Notes: generated from the letters alone by a model not told the origin. 64,000 nucleotides of DNA from Paenibacillus daejeonensis DSM 15491 (GCF_000378385.1 NZ_KB899660.1:434001-498000), one strand, 5' to 3'. Positions 9,387 to 18,429 are shown, counted from the first letter of the stretch. Program-made: numbers and translations.

Positions 9387-9512
9387 TATTTTCCCTCCTG
9401 TTCGGCTGGTATGAGCGATTATACACGTCCTTGTAACGATTCAACAAATAAATGGAACTCATTCCGGGTCTTCCTTGTCTAATCCATATACACAGACAAA
9501 GGAGTGGTACCG

Positions 9513-10223
9513 ATGAACAAAAGAAAACTGAAGTTTGGAGCAGCAATCCTCCTCATGTCCGTCATGCTGGCGGCATGCGGTCAAAATGAAGCACCAGCAG
9601 GTGAATCCAGCGGAGCAGGCAATACGCCCACGAATCCCCCGGTGAATCAGGAAGAGCCACCAGCAGACAATGGGAACGAGGCACCGAATGAAGCAACCGA
9701 TCCAGTCGATGACACCAATGGCGAAGAACCGGATTGGGGCGATGAAGGTATGCCTCCAACCGCTCTGGAGTCAGCCACAACGGTATTGAGAGCACTAAAG
9801 AGCGGGAACATGGAGACGGTAGCGAATTGGGCTCACAAAGATAAAGGCGTGCGCTTCTCGCCTCATGGCACGGTGAATGTGGAGACAGACCAGAATATTG
9901 ACGCTGATGAACTTGCCGGCCTGATGTCTGATGATGAGACCAGGGTCTGGAGCAGCGCTGGCGATGGTCAGGATGCTATTGAAATGACCTATGCCGAGTA
10001 TCATGAGCAATATGTCTATGACAAAGATTATGAGGCGGTTGAGCCTACTGAAAACGAAACCCAAGCCGATTCGATCGGCAACTTGCTGGAGGTATACCCG
10101 GCAGATGAATACTCTTATGTGGAATACTATGCTGCTGACGGCTCGAGCCTAATCCGGCTAGTATTCGAGAAAATCGGTCCTGATCATGCGCTCGCGGCAA
10201 TTATTCACGACCAGCAATCTTAA
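9513..10223 (+). CDS. Lipoprotein of unknown function
   Basis: A 236-residue predicted lipoprotein with signal KLKFGAAILLMSVMLAAC, followed by a long Pro/Asn/Glu-rich linker to about residue 75 and a mixed domain with an ESATTVLRALKSGNMETVANWAHKDKGVRFSP segment, which resembles NTF2-like or SH3-adjacent extracellular domains of Bacillales. The ATG at 9513 has GGAG eight bases upstream. It ends before a shared terminator. I cannot assign a role. Confidence 0.7.
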   Translation: MNKRKLKFGAAILLMSVMLAACGQNEAPAGESSGAGNTPTNPPVNQEEPPADNGNEAPNEATDPVDDTNGEEPDWGDEGMPPTALESATTVLRALKSGNMETVANWAHKDKGVRFSPHGTVNVETDQNIDADELAGLMSDDETRVWSSAGDGQDAIEMTYAEYHEQYVYDKDYEAVEPTENETQADSIGNLLEVYPADEYSYVEYYAADGSSLIRLVFEKIGPDHALAAIIHDQQS

Positions 10224-10233
10224 TGCTGGACCC

Positions 10234-10270
10234 AAGACCCTCATGCCTGTATTCCGGGCTGAGGGTCTTC
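10234..10270. terminator. Bidirectional terminator between convergent genes
   Basis: AAGACCCTCA and TGAGGGTCTT form a ten-base stem between the lipoprotein stop and the histidine kinase stop. Confidence 0.65.
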
Positions 10271-10277
10271 GCCATGG

Positions 10278-12365
10278 TTAGATGCTCATCCACTCTGCTG
10301 CAGGCAGCTCGATGACGAACTTCGTGCCGACGCCCATTGTGCTCTCTACACTAATGACGCCGTCATGCGCATCAATAATTTCTTTGACAATGGCCAGCCC
10401 AATGCCGCTTCCTTGACGATTGCCGGCATGTCGGCCAGTACTGAAAAACCGTTCAAAAATATGCGGCACATCTTCTTCCGGAATGCCGGGGCCCGTATCC
10501 TGCACCCCTACAATCAGGGAGGATTGCTCCGCTGCATATTGAAAGCTGAGCTGGAGCGTGCCGCGGTCCTGCATATGGCCCAGTGCATTATAGATCAAGT
10601 TGGACATGACCTGCTCCATCCGAAAACGGTCGAGCAAGAGCAGGATGTGCTCGCTATCCGCCGTATGATCCTGCTGTTCCAGCAGCACCGAGCACTCGAA
10701 GCCGATCCCCCTGCTCTCGACATCCAGCTGATACAGCTCAACCAACTCATCGATCCATTTGGCTAATGTCAGTTGTTCTTTGTGAAATTGCACGACGCCC
10801 GCTTCGAACTTCGATAACTCGAATAGTTCATGAATGAGCCGGTTCAAACCACCGACCTTGCTTAGCATCATGCGTACATAGCGATCCCGTTGCTCGGGCT
10901 CGGTTACCACTCCGTCTTGCATGGCTTCCAGATAGCCTTGAATCAGCGTCATCGGTGTACGGAGATCATGCGAGATATTACTCAATAACCGGGTACGGGA
11001 GGTTTCCATTTTCTCAAGCTCCTGATGTGTCTTCTCCAGCTTGGCGTGGGACGCCTGCAGCTCCTCTGTACGCTCGACGATCCGCTCCTCCAGACTGGCA
11101 TTAAGTGATTTGACTTCAGCGGATACATGCTCCACTCTCGACAAGGCATTGGAGAATCGGGTGGAGATGATGAAGGACTGCATCATGATGACGAAGAACA
11201 ACCCCACCGGTACCAGATCGCTCACCTTGGACCATTCATTATAAAACGCCATGTCGTTGAGTATGGTCAGAACGAATACGGTGATGCCAATTAACACGTA
11301 CACCGCACCAGCGCGCTTGTTGCGAACCGCCTGGAGCAGGACATACAGAATATATAGCGAGACAAAAACGACCAGCAGCTGAAAGACGGGCAACAGACGG
11401 GTATAGAGCAATGCTGAGGAAAACAGCACCGTCGAACATAGCAGAACCGCGCAGCCGATCAGCCATTTGAGAAACCGGGTTGAGGATTCCTTTGGAAACA
11501 GATAATACACATATAAATAGCTGGACAGTGCTGACAAGGCAAACGCGGAATATTCCATCTTCATGCCAGTCTCCCAGCTAATTGACGGGAACCATTGCAT
11601 CAGATAGGCGTTGCCGGTAACGATCATGCGCATGCCCACCAGCAGACATAAGAGGCCGAAGTACAACGTGAACTTCTCCTGCCGCCGTAGAGCATAAAGA
11701 CCGAGATGATAAAAACCCACCATGGCCAGACTGCCGAAAATAATCATATGATTGACGGTATCCATCGTCTGATAGCGCATGATTTCCTCACTGCCGCCAA
11801 TGAGAAAATCAACCCAGATGCCGCCTTTGCGGTGATGATAATTAGCGATCTGGATGACGAGTTCATGCTCTTCCCGATCATTCACGAACATGACCAGACC
11901 CGGATATTGCTCAGGAACAGCCTCCTCCCTGCTCTGACCGACTTGTCCGCGCTCTGCCAACAGCTTTCCATCAACCCACAGCTTATAGGAGCTAAACACA
12001 TTAGGGACGCGCAAGGCCAGAATATCCTGGTCCAGCGTCGTCGTAAACTGCAAGCGGTATGTACCATAGCCTTGACCGTCATGAAGGTCGTTTTCCGATT
12101 TATAACTGTTCCACGATCCGGGCACCTGAACCAGCTGTTTGTTGTGACTATTCCAGTCTGCGCCAGGTTCAATCAGACGATGACTGTAGAACTCCCATAC
12201 TCCGCCAAGGCTGGACAGCTCATGACCGCTTGCGAACAAGCCCGTCAGATCAGCACGTCCTTCAACTGCCTTTAAGTCGGCTTTTTCGGAGAGGTGCATG
12301 CAGCCCGCGAGACTCATAATGACCAGGACTAACGCAACCGAGCTCCATATTCTTCGTAATACCAC
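10278..12365 (-). CDS. 7TM-DISM sensor histidine kinase
   Basis: A 695-residue membrane kinase. The order is a lipoprotein-like signal (LVIMSLAGC), an extracellular beta-rich 7TMR-DISM domain (GVWEFYSHRLIEPG... to about residue 190), seven membrane helices (about 205-405), a coiled coil (SLEERIVERTEELQASHAKLEK), a HisKA domain with the phospho-accepting histidine in SNISHDLRTP, and an ATPase domain with NLIYNALGH, DTGPGIP and GSGIGLAIVKEI. The GTG start has GGAGG nine bases upstream. It is divergent from an OmpR-type regulator gene 80 bp away, which is its likely partner. Such sensors are thought to bind carbohydrate-like ligands outside; the ligand here is unknown. The cysteine after the signal is unusual for a seven-helix protein and may or may not be lipidated. 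Confidence 0.88.
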   Translation of the reverse strand: MVLRRIWSSVALVLVIMSLAGCMHLSEKADLKAVEGRADLTGLFASGHELSSLGGVWEFYSHRLIEPGADWNSHNKQLVQVPGSWNSYKSENDLHDGQGYGTYRLQFTTTLDQDILALRVPNVFSSYKLWVDGKLLAERGQVGQSREEAVPEQYPGLVMFVNDREEHELVIQIANYHHRKGGIWVDFLIGGSEEIMRYQTMDTVNHMIIFGSLAMVGFYHLGLYALRRQEKFTLYFGLLCLLVGMRMIVTGNAYLMQWFPSISWETGMKMEYSAFALSALSSYLYVYYLFPKESSTRFLKWLIGCAVLLCSTVLFSSALLYTRLLPVFQLLVVFVSLYILYVLLQAVRNKRAGAVYVLIGITVFVLTILNDMAFYNEWSKVSDLVPVGLFFVIMMQSFIISTRFSNALSRVEHVSAEVKSLNASLEERIVERTEELQASHAKLEKTHQELEKMETSRTRLLSNISHDLRTPMTLIQGYLEAMQDGVVTEPEQRDRYVRMMLSKVGGLNRLIHELFELSKFEAGVVQFHKEQLTLAKWIDELVELYQLDVESRGIGFECSVLLEQQDHTADSEHILLLLDRFRMEQVMSNLIYNALGHMQDRGTLQLSFQYAAEQSSLIVGVQDTGPGIPEEDVPHIFERFFSTGRHAGNRQGSGIGLAIVKEIIDAHDGVISVESTMGVGTKFVIELPAAEWMSI

Positions 12366-12445
12366 GTAAAACGACCTCCAAAAGCGATTGCTTCGTGATC
12401 ACTGCATTCGTTATAATAGCGTAGAGAAAGTGAGGGGAACGAATC

Positions 12446-13159
12446 GTGAGCAACGCGCGTATTCTTGTCGTTGACGATGAACCCGACATTACCGAGTTAA
12501 TCGAACTCTATCTGACCCGTGAAGGGTATGAAGTGCATACGGTGGACAACGGAACGGACGCCCTGACTCAAGCCGGGGCGCTGCAACCTGATCTTGTGCT
12601 GCTCGACATCCAGATCAAACCATTTGATGGCCTGCAAATTTGCAGGGAGATCCGGCATTTTTCTTCCGTACCGATTATCTTTGTCAGCTGTAAAAGCGAC
12701 GATACCGACATTATACACGGATTATCTATTGGCGGCGATGATTATATCACCAAGCCCTTCAGTCCCCGGCAGCTGGTAGCCAGGGTCAAGGCTCAATTGA
12801 GGCGTCAGGCTTTCCATAACGGCCATGCCGAAGAAGCTGCCACCCGTGACTCGGTGTTAATGCATGGCGACCTGTCTATTGATTTGGAAGCTCACACTAC
12901 CCATATCAATGGTAAGCCGGTGAATCTCTCCACCAAGGAGTTTCATCTGCTCACCCATTTTGTACAGCATCCGAACAAAGCCTTTCACCTGGACCACCTC
13001 TATGAGCTGATCTGGGGTACGGATAGTGCCGGGGATACGCGTACCATTATGGTACATATCAGCAACCTGCGCAAAAAGATCGAACCCGACCCGGCCAATC
13101 CCATCTATATCGTGACGGTACGCGGTGTCGGCTACAAATTCATCGGCAAGGAAGGATAG
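12446..13159 (+). CDS. OmpR/PhoB-family response regulator
   Basis: A 237-residue regulator with a receiver domain (VVDDEPDI acidic pocket, phosphorylated aspartate in LVLLDIQIKPFDG at about residue 54, lysine in YITKPFS) and a C-terminal winged helix (VNLSTKEFHLLTHF ... GDTRTIMVHISNLRKKIE ... IVTVRGVGYKF). The start is a GTG with GAGGGGA before it. The divergent histidine kinase is its probable cognate. It should bind DNA when phosphorylated, possibly the 80-bp gap between the two genes. Confidence 0.92.
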   Translation: MSNARILVVDDEPDITELIELYLTREGYEVHTVDNGTDALTQAGALQPDLVLLDIQIKPFDGLQICREIRHFSSVPIIFVSCKSDDTDIIHGLSIGGDDYITKPFSPRQLVARVKAQLRRQAFHNGHAEEAATRDSVLMHGDLSIDLEAHTTHINGKPVNLSTKEFHLLTHFVQHPNKAFHLDHLYELIWGTDSAGDTRTIMVHISNLRKKIEPDPANPIYIVTVRGVGYKFIGKEG

Positions 13160-13163
13160 ACAC

Positions 13164-14036
13164 ATGTATATTGCTAATCAATGGACGGATTATGAGCTGC
13201 TGGATACTGGCGGCGGAGAAAAACTGGAGCGTTGGGGAGATATTATCCTCAGACGCCCGGACCCACAGATCATTTGGCCGCTGGCCAAGGAGAGCGCACC
13301 GTGGAAGCAGGCCGACGGCCACTATCACCGGAGCTCTGCCGGCGGAGGCCAGTGGAGTTTCCGCAAGCAGCTGCCCGAATCCTGGACGATCTCGTATGGT
13401 CCGCTGCGTTTCCGTATTCAACCAACCAACTTCAAGCATACCGGACTGTTTCCCGAGCAAGCGGTCAACTGGAGCTGGATGATGGAGAAGATTCGGCAAG
13501 CCGGCCGCCCGATCCGCGTACTGAACTTGTTTGCCTACACCGGCGGCGCGACAGCTGCCGCCGCAGCCGCCGGAGCGGAGGTCTGCCATGTGGACGCGGC
13601 CAAGGGAATGGTCCAATGGGCCAAAGACAACGCTCGCCTGTCGGGTCTGGCGGACAAGCCCGTGCGCTACATTACCGATGACGTCTTCAAGTTCGTGCAG
13701 AAGGAGCAGCGGCGTGGTCGTCAGTACGATGCCATCATTATGGATCCCCCGTCCTATGGACGCGGCCCCAATGGTGAGACCTGGAAGCTGGAGCAGAACC
13801 TCTACCCGTTTTTGGAGTCATGCATGAGCATCCTGTCGCCAAATCCGCTGTTTATTCTAATTAACTCCTATACAACTGGCTTGTCTCCGTCGGTGCTCCA
13901 CAATCTGCTGCACATGACTGTCAGCCGCCAGCACGGCGGGGAGATTCATTGCGGTGAGATCGGACTGCCGATCACACACTCGGGGCTTCACCTGCCGTGC
14001 GGTATTCTGGGCCGCTGGGAGGCGAAGGATCGTTGA
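13164..14036 (+). CDS. SAM-dependent RNA methyltransferase, RlmI-like
   Basis: A 290-residue class I methyltransferase. It contains the SAM-binding LNLFAYTGGATAAAAAAGA segment near residue 115, VDAAKGMVQWAKDNARLSG and the catalytic-type MDPPSYGRGPNGE loop, matching the 23S rRNA (cytosine-C5)-methyltransferase RlmI/YccW C-terminal domain. Unlike E. coli RlmI it lacks the N-terminal PUA domain. The ATG at 13164 has GGAAGGA before it and lies five bases after the response regulator stop. It overlaps the next gene, a pseudouridine synthase, so the two likely act on rRNA or tRNA together. Target base not determined. Confidence 0.85.
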   Translation: MYIANQWTDYELLDTGGGEKLERWGDIILRRPDPQIIWPLAKESAPWKQADGHYHRSSAGGGQWSFRKQLPESWTISYGPLRFRIQPTNFKHTGLFPEQAVNWSWMMEKIRQAGRPIRVLNLFAYTGGATAAAAAAGAEVCHVDAAKGMVQWAKDNARLSGLADKPVRYITDDVFKFVQKEQRRGRQYDAIIMDPPSYGRGPNGETWKLEQNLYPFLESCMSILSPNPLFILINSYTTGLSPSVLHNLLHMTVSRQHGGEIHCGEIGLPITHSGLHLPCGILGRWEAKDR

Positions 14037-14779
14037 GCGGATATCAAGGAGATGCCGGTACGGACATCCAGGTGCTCTACGAAGATAACCATCTGCTTGT
14101 CGTGAGCAAGCCGCCCGGTATTCCCTCACAGGAGGATGAGAGCGGAGATCCGGACATGCTGACCCTGCTCAAGGCCGATCTTAAGGAGCGCTACAACAAG
14201 CCCGGCAACGTCTTCTTGGGCCTGGTGCATCGCCTGGATCGTCCGGTTGGCGGAGCGATGCTGTTCGCCAAGACCTCCAAGGCGGCTTCTCGTTTGTCCG
14301 ATGCGGTCCGCAGTCGCAGCTTCGGCAAGACCTATGCCGCTGTGCTGGCTGGCGTACCCGCCTCGACTAGCGGCAGCTTGCGGCATTATTTGCTCAAGGA
14401 CAAGAGCACGAATACCGTGCGGGCGTTTGACCGCCCGGTTGCCGGAGCCAAGGAGGCCTTGCTGGATTACACGGTGGTGGCCGCCGGTTCAGGCTGCGCG
14501 CTGGCAGCTGTCCGTCTCCACACAGGGCGGTCCCACCAGATCCGCGTCCAGATGGCTCAGCTCGGCTGCCCGCTCGCCGGGGATCGCAAGTATGGCGGAT
14601 CCTCCGGCGGGGGCAACGCGGTCGTGCCCGAGATTGCCCTCTGGTCGACCTCGATCAGCGTCGCTCACCCGGTGACCAGGGAGCCACTAGTGATTCGCTC
14701 CCAGCCGCCCCAGAATGGCGCCTGGACGCTCTGGTCCCCGGAGCAGTTGACTAGGGCCTCCGAGCACTACCTGCCCTGA
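14033..14779 (+). CDS. RluA-family pseudouridine synthase
   Basis: A 248-residue synthase that isomerises uridine to pseudouridine in RNA. The catalytic HRLDRPVGG motif with its aspartate is near residue 64, with the further motifs GKTYAAVLAG and LHTGRSHQIRVQ. There is no S4 domain. No ATG is suitably placed; a TTG at 14033 overlaps the upstream TGA as TTGA and has AAGGA six bases before it, indicating translational coupling to the methyltransferase. It ends before a clear terminator. Confidence 0.88.
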   Translation: MSGYQGDAGTDIQVLYEDNHLLVVSKPPGIPSQEDESGDPDMLTLLKADLKERYNKPGNVFLGLVHRLDRPVGGAMLFAKTSKAASRLSDAVRSRSFGKTYAAVLAGVPASTSGSLRHYLLKDKSTNTVRAFDRPVAGAKEALLDYTVVAAGSGCALAAVRLHTGRSHQIRVQMAQLGCPLAGDRKYGGSSGGGNAVVPEIALWSTSISVAHPVTREPLVIRSQPPQNGAWTLWSPEQLTRASEHYLP

Positions 14780-14789
14780 GCAGACTACC

Positions 14790-14829
14790 GAGCACGGCCA
14801 GAGATGATCCCTCGGGCCGTGCTCTTTTC
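14790..14829 (+). terminator. Terminator after the pseudouridine synthase
   Basis: GAGCACGGCC and GGCCGTGCTC form a ten-base stem followed by TTTTCT. Confidence 0.8.
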
Positions 14830-14959
14830 TGCATCAAGGGCATCAAGGCACTAGCCGAGCGTGTCCGAGCTTCCTTGGCATGCCCCGGCTGGGCGCCTCA
14901 CCCTGCTCCAACGAAAGAAACGTTTCGCTATAGCACCACCCACCGTGCCGTACGCCCCT

Positions 14960-15221
14960 CCGAGTAAACTTTATATACTTACAGCCACCATCAGGGCAGT
15001 TGTAGCCGCTTCTAAGTAAGTTTTCTATACTTACAGCCACCGCCAAGCCGATCCCAGCCACCTCTAAGTAAACTTTCTATACTTGCAGCCACCACCAGGA
15101 CGGTCCCAGCTGCTTCTAAGTAAGTTTTCTATACTTACAGCTATCGCCAAGCCGATCCCAGGCACCTCTAAGTAAACTTTCTATGCTTGCAGCCAACACC
15201 AGGACGGTCCCGAGCACCTCA
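14960..15221. repeat. Minisatellite A: about five 52-bp units
   Basis: Units share the core CTAAGTAA(A/G)(C/T)TTTCTATACTT(A/G)CAGC and then a more variable half. Copies alternate between two versions (…CCAAGCCGATCCC… and …CAGGACGGTCCC…), so the array grew as 104-bp doublets. Each core has a TAAGTA/TACTTA inverted repeat. The unit length is not a multiple of three, so it is not coding. Confidence 0.85.
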
Positions 15222-15225
15222 TGCT

Positions 15226-15531
15226 GCTCCAACGAAAGAAACTTGCCTTGCAGACTCCGAACATACACTTCACGCCGCTCCAACGAAAGAAACTTGCCTT
15301 ACAGCCCCCGAACAGGCACCTCACACTGCTCCAACGAAAGAAACTTGCCTTACAGACTCCAAACATACACTTCACGCCGCTCCAACGAAAGAAACTTGCC
15401 TTACAGCCCCCGAACAGGCACCTCATGCCGCTCCAACGAAAGAAACTTGCCTTGCAGACCCCGAGCATGCACCTCACACTGCTCCAACGAAAGAAACTTG
15501 CCTTGCAGCCGCAAGTCGGCATATAGAAAAC
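15226..15531. repeat. Minisatellite B: six 51-bp units
   Basis: The core GCTCCAACGAAAGAAACTTG recurs at 15226, 15277, 15328, 15379, 15430 and 15481, exactly 51 bp apart; a degenerate seventh copy lies near 14906, on the other side of array A. Each unit has a conserved ~28 bases and a ~23-base more variable part that alternates between two versions (102-bp doublets). The conserved half shares AAACTT and TTGCAG-type text with array A, which suggests common origin. The 51-bp period keeps frames open on both strands, but these lack start signals. Confidence 0.9.
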
Positions 15532-15532
15532 G

Positions 15533-15584
15533 CAAAAAGGGGCAGCCAGTTCGTCAGCTAACTCTGACTTTCCGGTACGCCCCT
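15533..15584 (-). terminator. Terminator of the GNAT gene
   Basis: On the minus strand GGGGC pairs with GCCCC around an inner GTCAG/CTGAC stem, followed by TTTTTG, 28 bases past the acetyltransferase stop. Confidence 0.65.
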
Positions 15585-15612
15585 CATTCAACTACTCAAA
15601 CAACTAACCCCG

Positions 15613-16074
15613 CTACCAGTGCTTCTCCATTGCCTCGTCGCATCGAGAAAATCCGTTGCGTTCGTAAAAATCCACACTTGTGCTGCTCGGCCACACGAGT
15701 AGAAACTCCACTTCCTGATCCTTGGACCACGTCTCCATTGCTTGCTGCAGACGACTGCCGATGCCTTGGCCCCGGAAGGCCGGACGCGTATACACGTTGG
15801 TCACATAGCCAAAGTAAGGATCAGGCGATTTGCCAGGTCTGGGCACCTTATGAATCAACTGCAAATACATATGGGACACCAGCATGCCATCCTCCTCCGC
15901 AACAAAAATGTGCCAATTCCCGCCAGCCAGTGCTTCTACCAGAAACGTCTTGCATGTTGCATGAAATGTCTCAAACTCCGACGCTTGGTCTTGGTTATCC
16001 TCGTGGGAGAAATCCCATCGCATTTCAACCAGATCATCCACGTCCCTTAAACTAGCCAACCGTATCGATACCAT
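15613..16074 (-). CDS. GNAT-family N-acetyltransferase
   Basis: A 153-residue acetyl-CoA-dependent acetyltransferase. The acetyl-CoA binding loop is in VYTRPAFRGQGIGSRL (residues ~94-109), preceded by the beta-strand GYVTNV and followed by the C-terminal SVDFYERNGF motif. The substrate is unknown; the family modifies amines of small molecules or proteins. GAGGGAG lies upstream of the ATG. It stands alone between the minisatellites and an AraC-family gene. Confidence 0.85.
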   Translation of the reverse strand: MVSIRLASLRDVDDLVEMRWDFSHEDNQDQASEFETFHATCKTFLVEALAGGNWHIFVAEEDGMLVSHMYLQLIHKVPRPGKSPDPYFGYVTNVYTRPAFRGQGIGSRLQQAMETWSKDQEVEFLLVWPSSTSVDFYERNGFSRCDEAMEKHW

Positions 16075-16116
16075 TGTTCACCGCTCCCTCTAACAACCAC
16101 ATGCACGCCGAAGTAT

Positions 16117-16986
16117 CTAATCCGCCTTCTGTCGTACGGGAATCCACACTTCACAGATGGATTCTGTCTTTGTTTCATCTGTCCAATAATACTTCTCCAT
16201 ACAAGGCCCTTCTACTTGCTCAAAACTGGCCGAAGGGAACCACTCCGCATATATGCGATGCCACACCTTGGTGATTTCTAAGCCAAGTTCATCGTCTTCC
16301 AGAGCTTTCTCACGGCTTTCAAAAACCGCATAGGTCTGCGCAGGTAACTGGAGCGTGGTCAGGCCCGGGAACGCCTTACTCTCTTCTTTTATTTGCGCCC
16401 CCATCAGATAACGCCTGCTCCCCTCTTCACGGAAGTCATAATGGTAACCATTCAGCAAGGCGTCGCTTTCTCGGCCCAGCGCTTTGTTTATTGCAGCAAT
16501 CGTACCGTCCCGCCAAATACGCTCTACAAAAGTCGGAATTTCCGAATAGGGATCATGCTCAATAAGGACATCTTTGCCTACCACCTGTGCAGGAACGCTC
16601 TCTACCATGCGTAAATTCATTTCGGTATCTCCTTTGATCTGGATTTGAAAGGAGAGACGCGGAAACGCTTTGAGCTTCACATTTCCTTTTTTAGCAGCAG
16701 TCGGTGTCACACCATGCATCCGCTGAAAGGCTTTGGCAAATGCCTCAGGACTCTCGTAACCATACTTTAGCGCAATATCGATAACTTTAGCGTCGCCTCC
16801 CGCCAAGGCCTCTGCGGCAAGCGTCAGTCTGCGGTTGCGTATATAGGCAGATACGGTAAACCCAGTTAGAGCATGAAACATCCTTTGGAAATGATACTTA
16901 GATGACATCGCTGCCTTGGCAATCTCATCCATAGTCATATTCGATTCGATATGCCTTTCGACGTAATCGATAGCTTGCTTAAGCAT
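16117..16986 (-). CDS. AraC-family regulator with GyrI-like effector domain
   Basis: A 289-residue regulator. The N-terminal AraC/XylS DNA-binding region has two helix-turn-helix motifs (MDEIAKAAMSSKYHFQRMFHALTG and VIDIALKYGYESPEAFAKAFQRMHG), and the C-terminal half (from about residue 128) is a GyrI-like small-molecule binding domain with a terminal YYWTDETKTESICEVWIPV segment. The family senses drugs or other hydrophobic ligands. No obvious target neighbour is present; a cre-like site lies 140 bp upstream. Confidence 0.88.
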   Translation of the reverse strand: MLKQAIDYVERHIESNMTMDEIAKAAMSSKYHFQRMFHALTGFTVSAYIRNRRLTLAAEALAGGDAKVIDIALKYGYESPEAFAKAFQRMHGVTPTAAKKGNVKLKAFPRLSFQIQIKGDTEMNLRMVESVPAQVVGKDVLIEHDPYSEIPTFVERIWRDGTIAAINKALGRESDALLNGYHYDFREEGSRRYLMGAQIKEESKAFPGLTTLQLPAQTYAVFESREKALEDDELGLEITKVWHRIYAEWFPSASFEQVEGPCMEKYYWTDETKTESICEVWIPVRQKAD

Positions 16987-17126
16987 TCTCAGCGCCTCTA
17001 TTCCGCTCCACTCCTTTCTTTTCCAGTGTAGAAGAACTAGACCTGAGCTTCCTGACCGGGAGTGCTATGTTTTGTCTATTATGGATAAAAAATTTTAAAT
17101 GCCTTTGCGCGCCATAATGACGATGC

Positions 17127-17142
17127 ATCAAGCGCTTTCACA
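17127..17142. promoter_or_regulatory. Candidate cre (CcpA) site between divergent genes
   Basis: ATCAAGCGCTTTCACA resembles the cre consensus (TGAAAGCGCTTGAT on the minus strand). It sits between the AraC-family gene and the lipoprotein gene, so it could affect either. Confidence 0.35.
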
Positions 17143-17247
17143 CCAGTTGCCCCTTCGTTTTAATGTAGCAAATTAAGGTTATGTATACGAGAGTTTTCTA
17201 GATGAGCCTTGGAAAAGGCCGAATACCTACACGTAAGGAGAGTTCAG

Positions 17248-18429
17248 ATGAAAAAAACAGCACTCATTCCACTCACTCTTGCCGCATTGTTAGTCGCCGC
17301 CTGCGGGAACGACAATGCAACGAATCCAGTCGATGCAGAAAACACCAGCGTGAACACTCCCACTCCTGACAATTCAACCGAAAATGCTAGCCCAGCCGAT
17401 AACGAGACTAACGAATCAACTGGCTCCGGGGGGAACTACAGTGAAGTAGAAGCCATTCCTATAGACGGCCACCTCTCCTCTACGGTTTTCACTATGTCCG
17501 CTGATGGTAACACGCTCGTATGGGGGGAACAAGACAAAAGGTTCGACAACGCCTCCCGCATCAAGCTCTGGATGGATGGCGCTCATGAAGAGCTCGACTT
17601 GCCTGATAACAATCTGGACTACATGTCGATCTCGAATAATGGCAAATTAGTACGTGGCAAAGCCGACTGGGACCTGCCCGTCGAAGAACGGCACGCCATT
17701 CTCGAATACGATCCGGCAACCGGCGAGACGGTCGAATACGTCATGAACAATGATTGGGATAAGGTGATCACACCTGCACGTTCCAATTATATGGAGGAAC
17801 CACATATGTACTATTCAACACTGGAAAATTCAGATGAGCAGTTGGTTGTCTTTTATTGGGATCTGGCAACGGATGAGGTGAGAGACATCGACCTGACAGA
17901 GTTGGTACGCACCGAAACCGAAGAAGAACTCCTCTCCTACCCAAGGCTTGCCATTACCAAGGATCAAACCGAATTGATCGGGTTGGCGTTTGACGTAGGC
18001 ATATTCCGCTATAATCTCGAAACGGAAGAAGCCGAGTTTGTCTATACCACAGATAATATATTCGCAAATAACGAGAAATCCCAAACCCGAGTTTTGACTC
18101 CTGACGATCGTTATGTTCTGTACGCAACATTCGATGAGGAGGATCAGATGACGCAGCACGCGTTCGACCTGGAAACCGGCGAATCCGCTGAGATCGGGAT
18201 GGGCATTACCACTTACCCGCTACAAGACGGAAGGGTTATGCTGGTGGATTACGATGAGGTGTTCCATCGATATGATCCGGCTACTGGCGAGCTGGATACG
18301 GTCCATACGCCCGAGTTGACAGACGATGATCGTATCTCCGGGTTTACGGTGAGCGCGGACGGTTCGACGATCGCTTATGTCATCCGAGGCGAAGGCAACG
18401 AATCCACCTTGCATATTATGAAGCAGTAA
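17248..18429 (+). CDS. Lipoprotein with beta-propeller-like repeats
   Basis: A 393-residue predicted lipoprotein: signal KKTALIPLTLAALLVAAC, an Asn/Thr/Pro-rich linker to about residue 70, then a series of four or more WD40/TolB-like blade repeats (SSTVFTMSADGNTLVWGEQDK, LDYMSISNNGKLVRGK, LTPDDRYVLYATFDEED, ISGFTVSADGSTIAYVIRG). It should be anchored outside the cell, perhaps as a scaffold or sensor. The ATG at 17248 has AAGGAG nine bases before it. A very strong terminator follows. I cannot name a specific function. Confidence 0.72.
   Translation: MKKTALIPLTLAALLVAACGNDNATNPVDAENTSVNTPTPDNSTENASPADNETNESTGSGGNYSEVEAIPIDGHLSSTVFTMSADGNTLVWGEQDKRFDNASRIKLWMDGAHEELDLPDNNLDYMSISNNGKLVRGKADWDLPVEERHAILEYDPATGETVEYVMNNDWDKVITPARSNYMEEPHMYYSTLENSDEQLVVFYWDLATDEVRDIDLTELVRTETEEELLSYPRLAITKDQTELIGLAFDVGIFRYNLETEEAEFVYTTDNIFANNEKSQTRVLTPDDRYVLYATFDEEDQMTQHAFDLETGESAEIGMGITTYPLQDGRVMLVDYDEVFHRYDPATGELDTVHTPELTDDDRISGFTVSADGSTIAYVIRGEGNESTLHIMKQ

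Noticed and set aside
15226-15531. CRISPR-like array
   Set aside because: The intervals are not unique spacers; they resemble each other in alternating versions, repeats drift, and no cas genes are present.
15181-16055. Long open frames on both strands through the 51-bp repeats
   Set aside because: They exist only because 51 is a multiple of three; no start signals, and the right part runs antisense to the GNAT gene.
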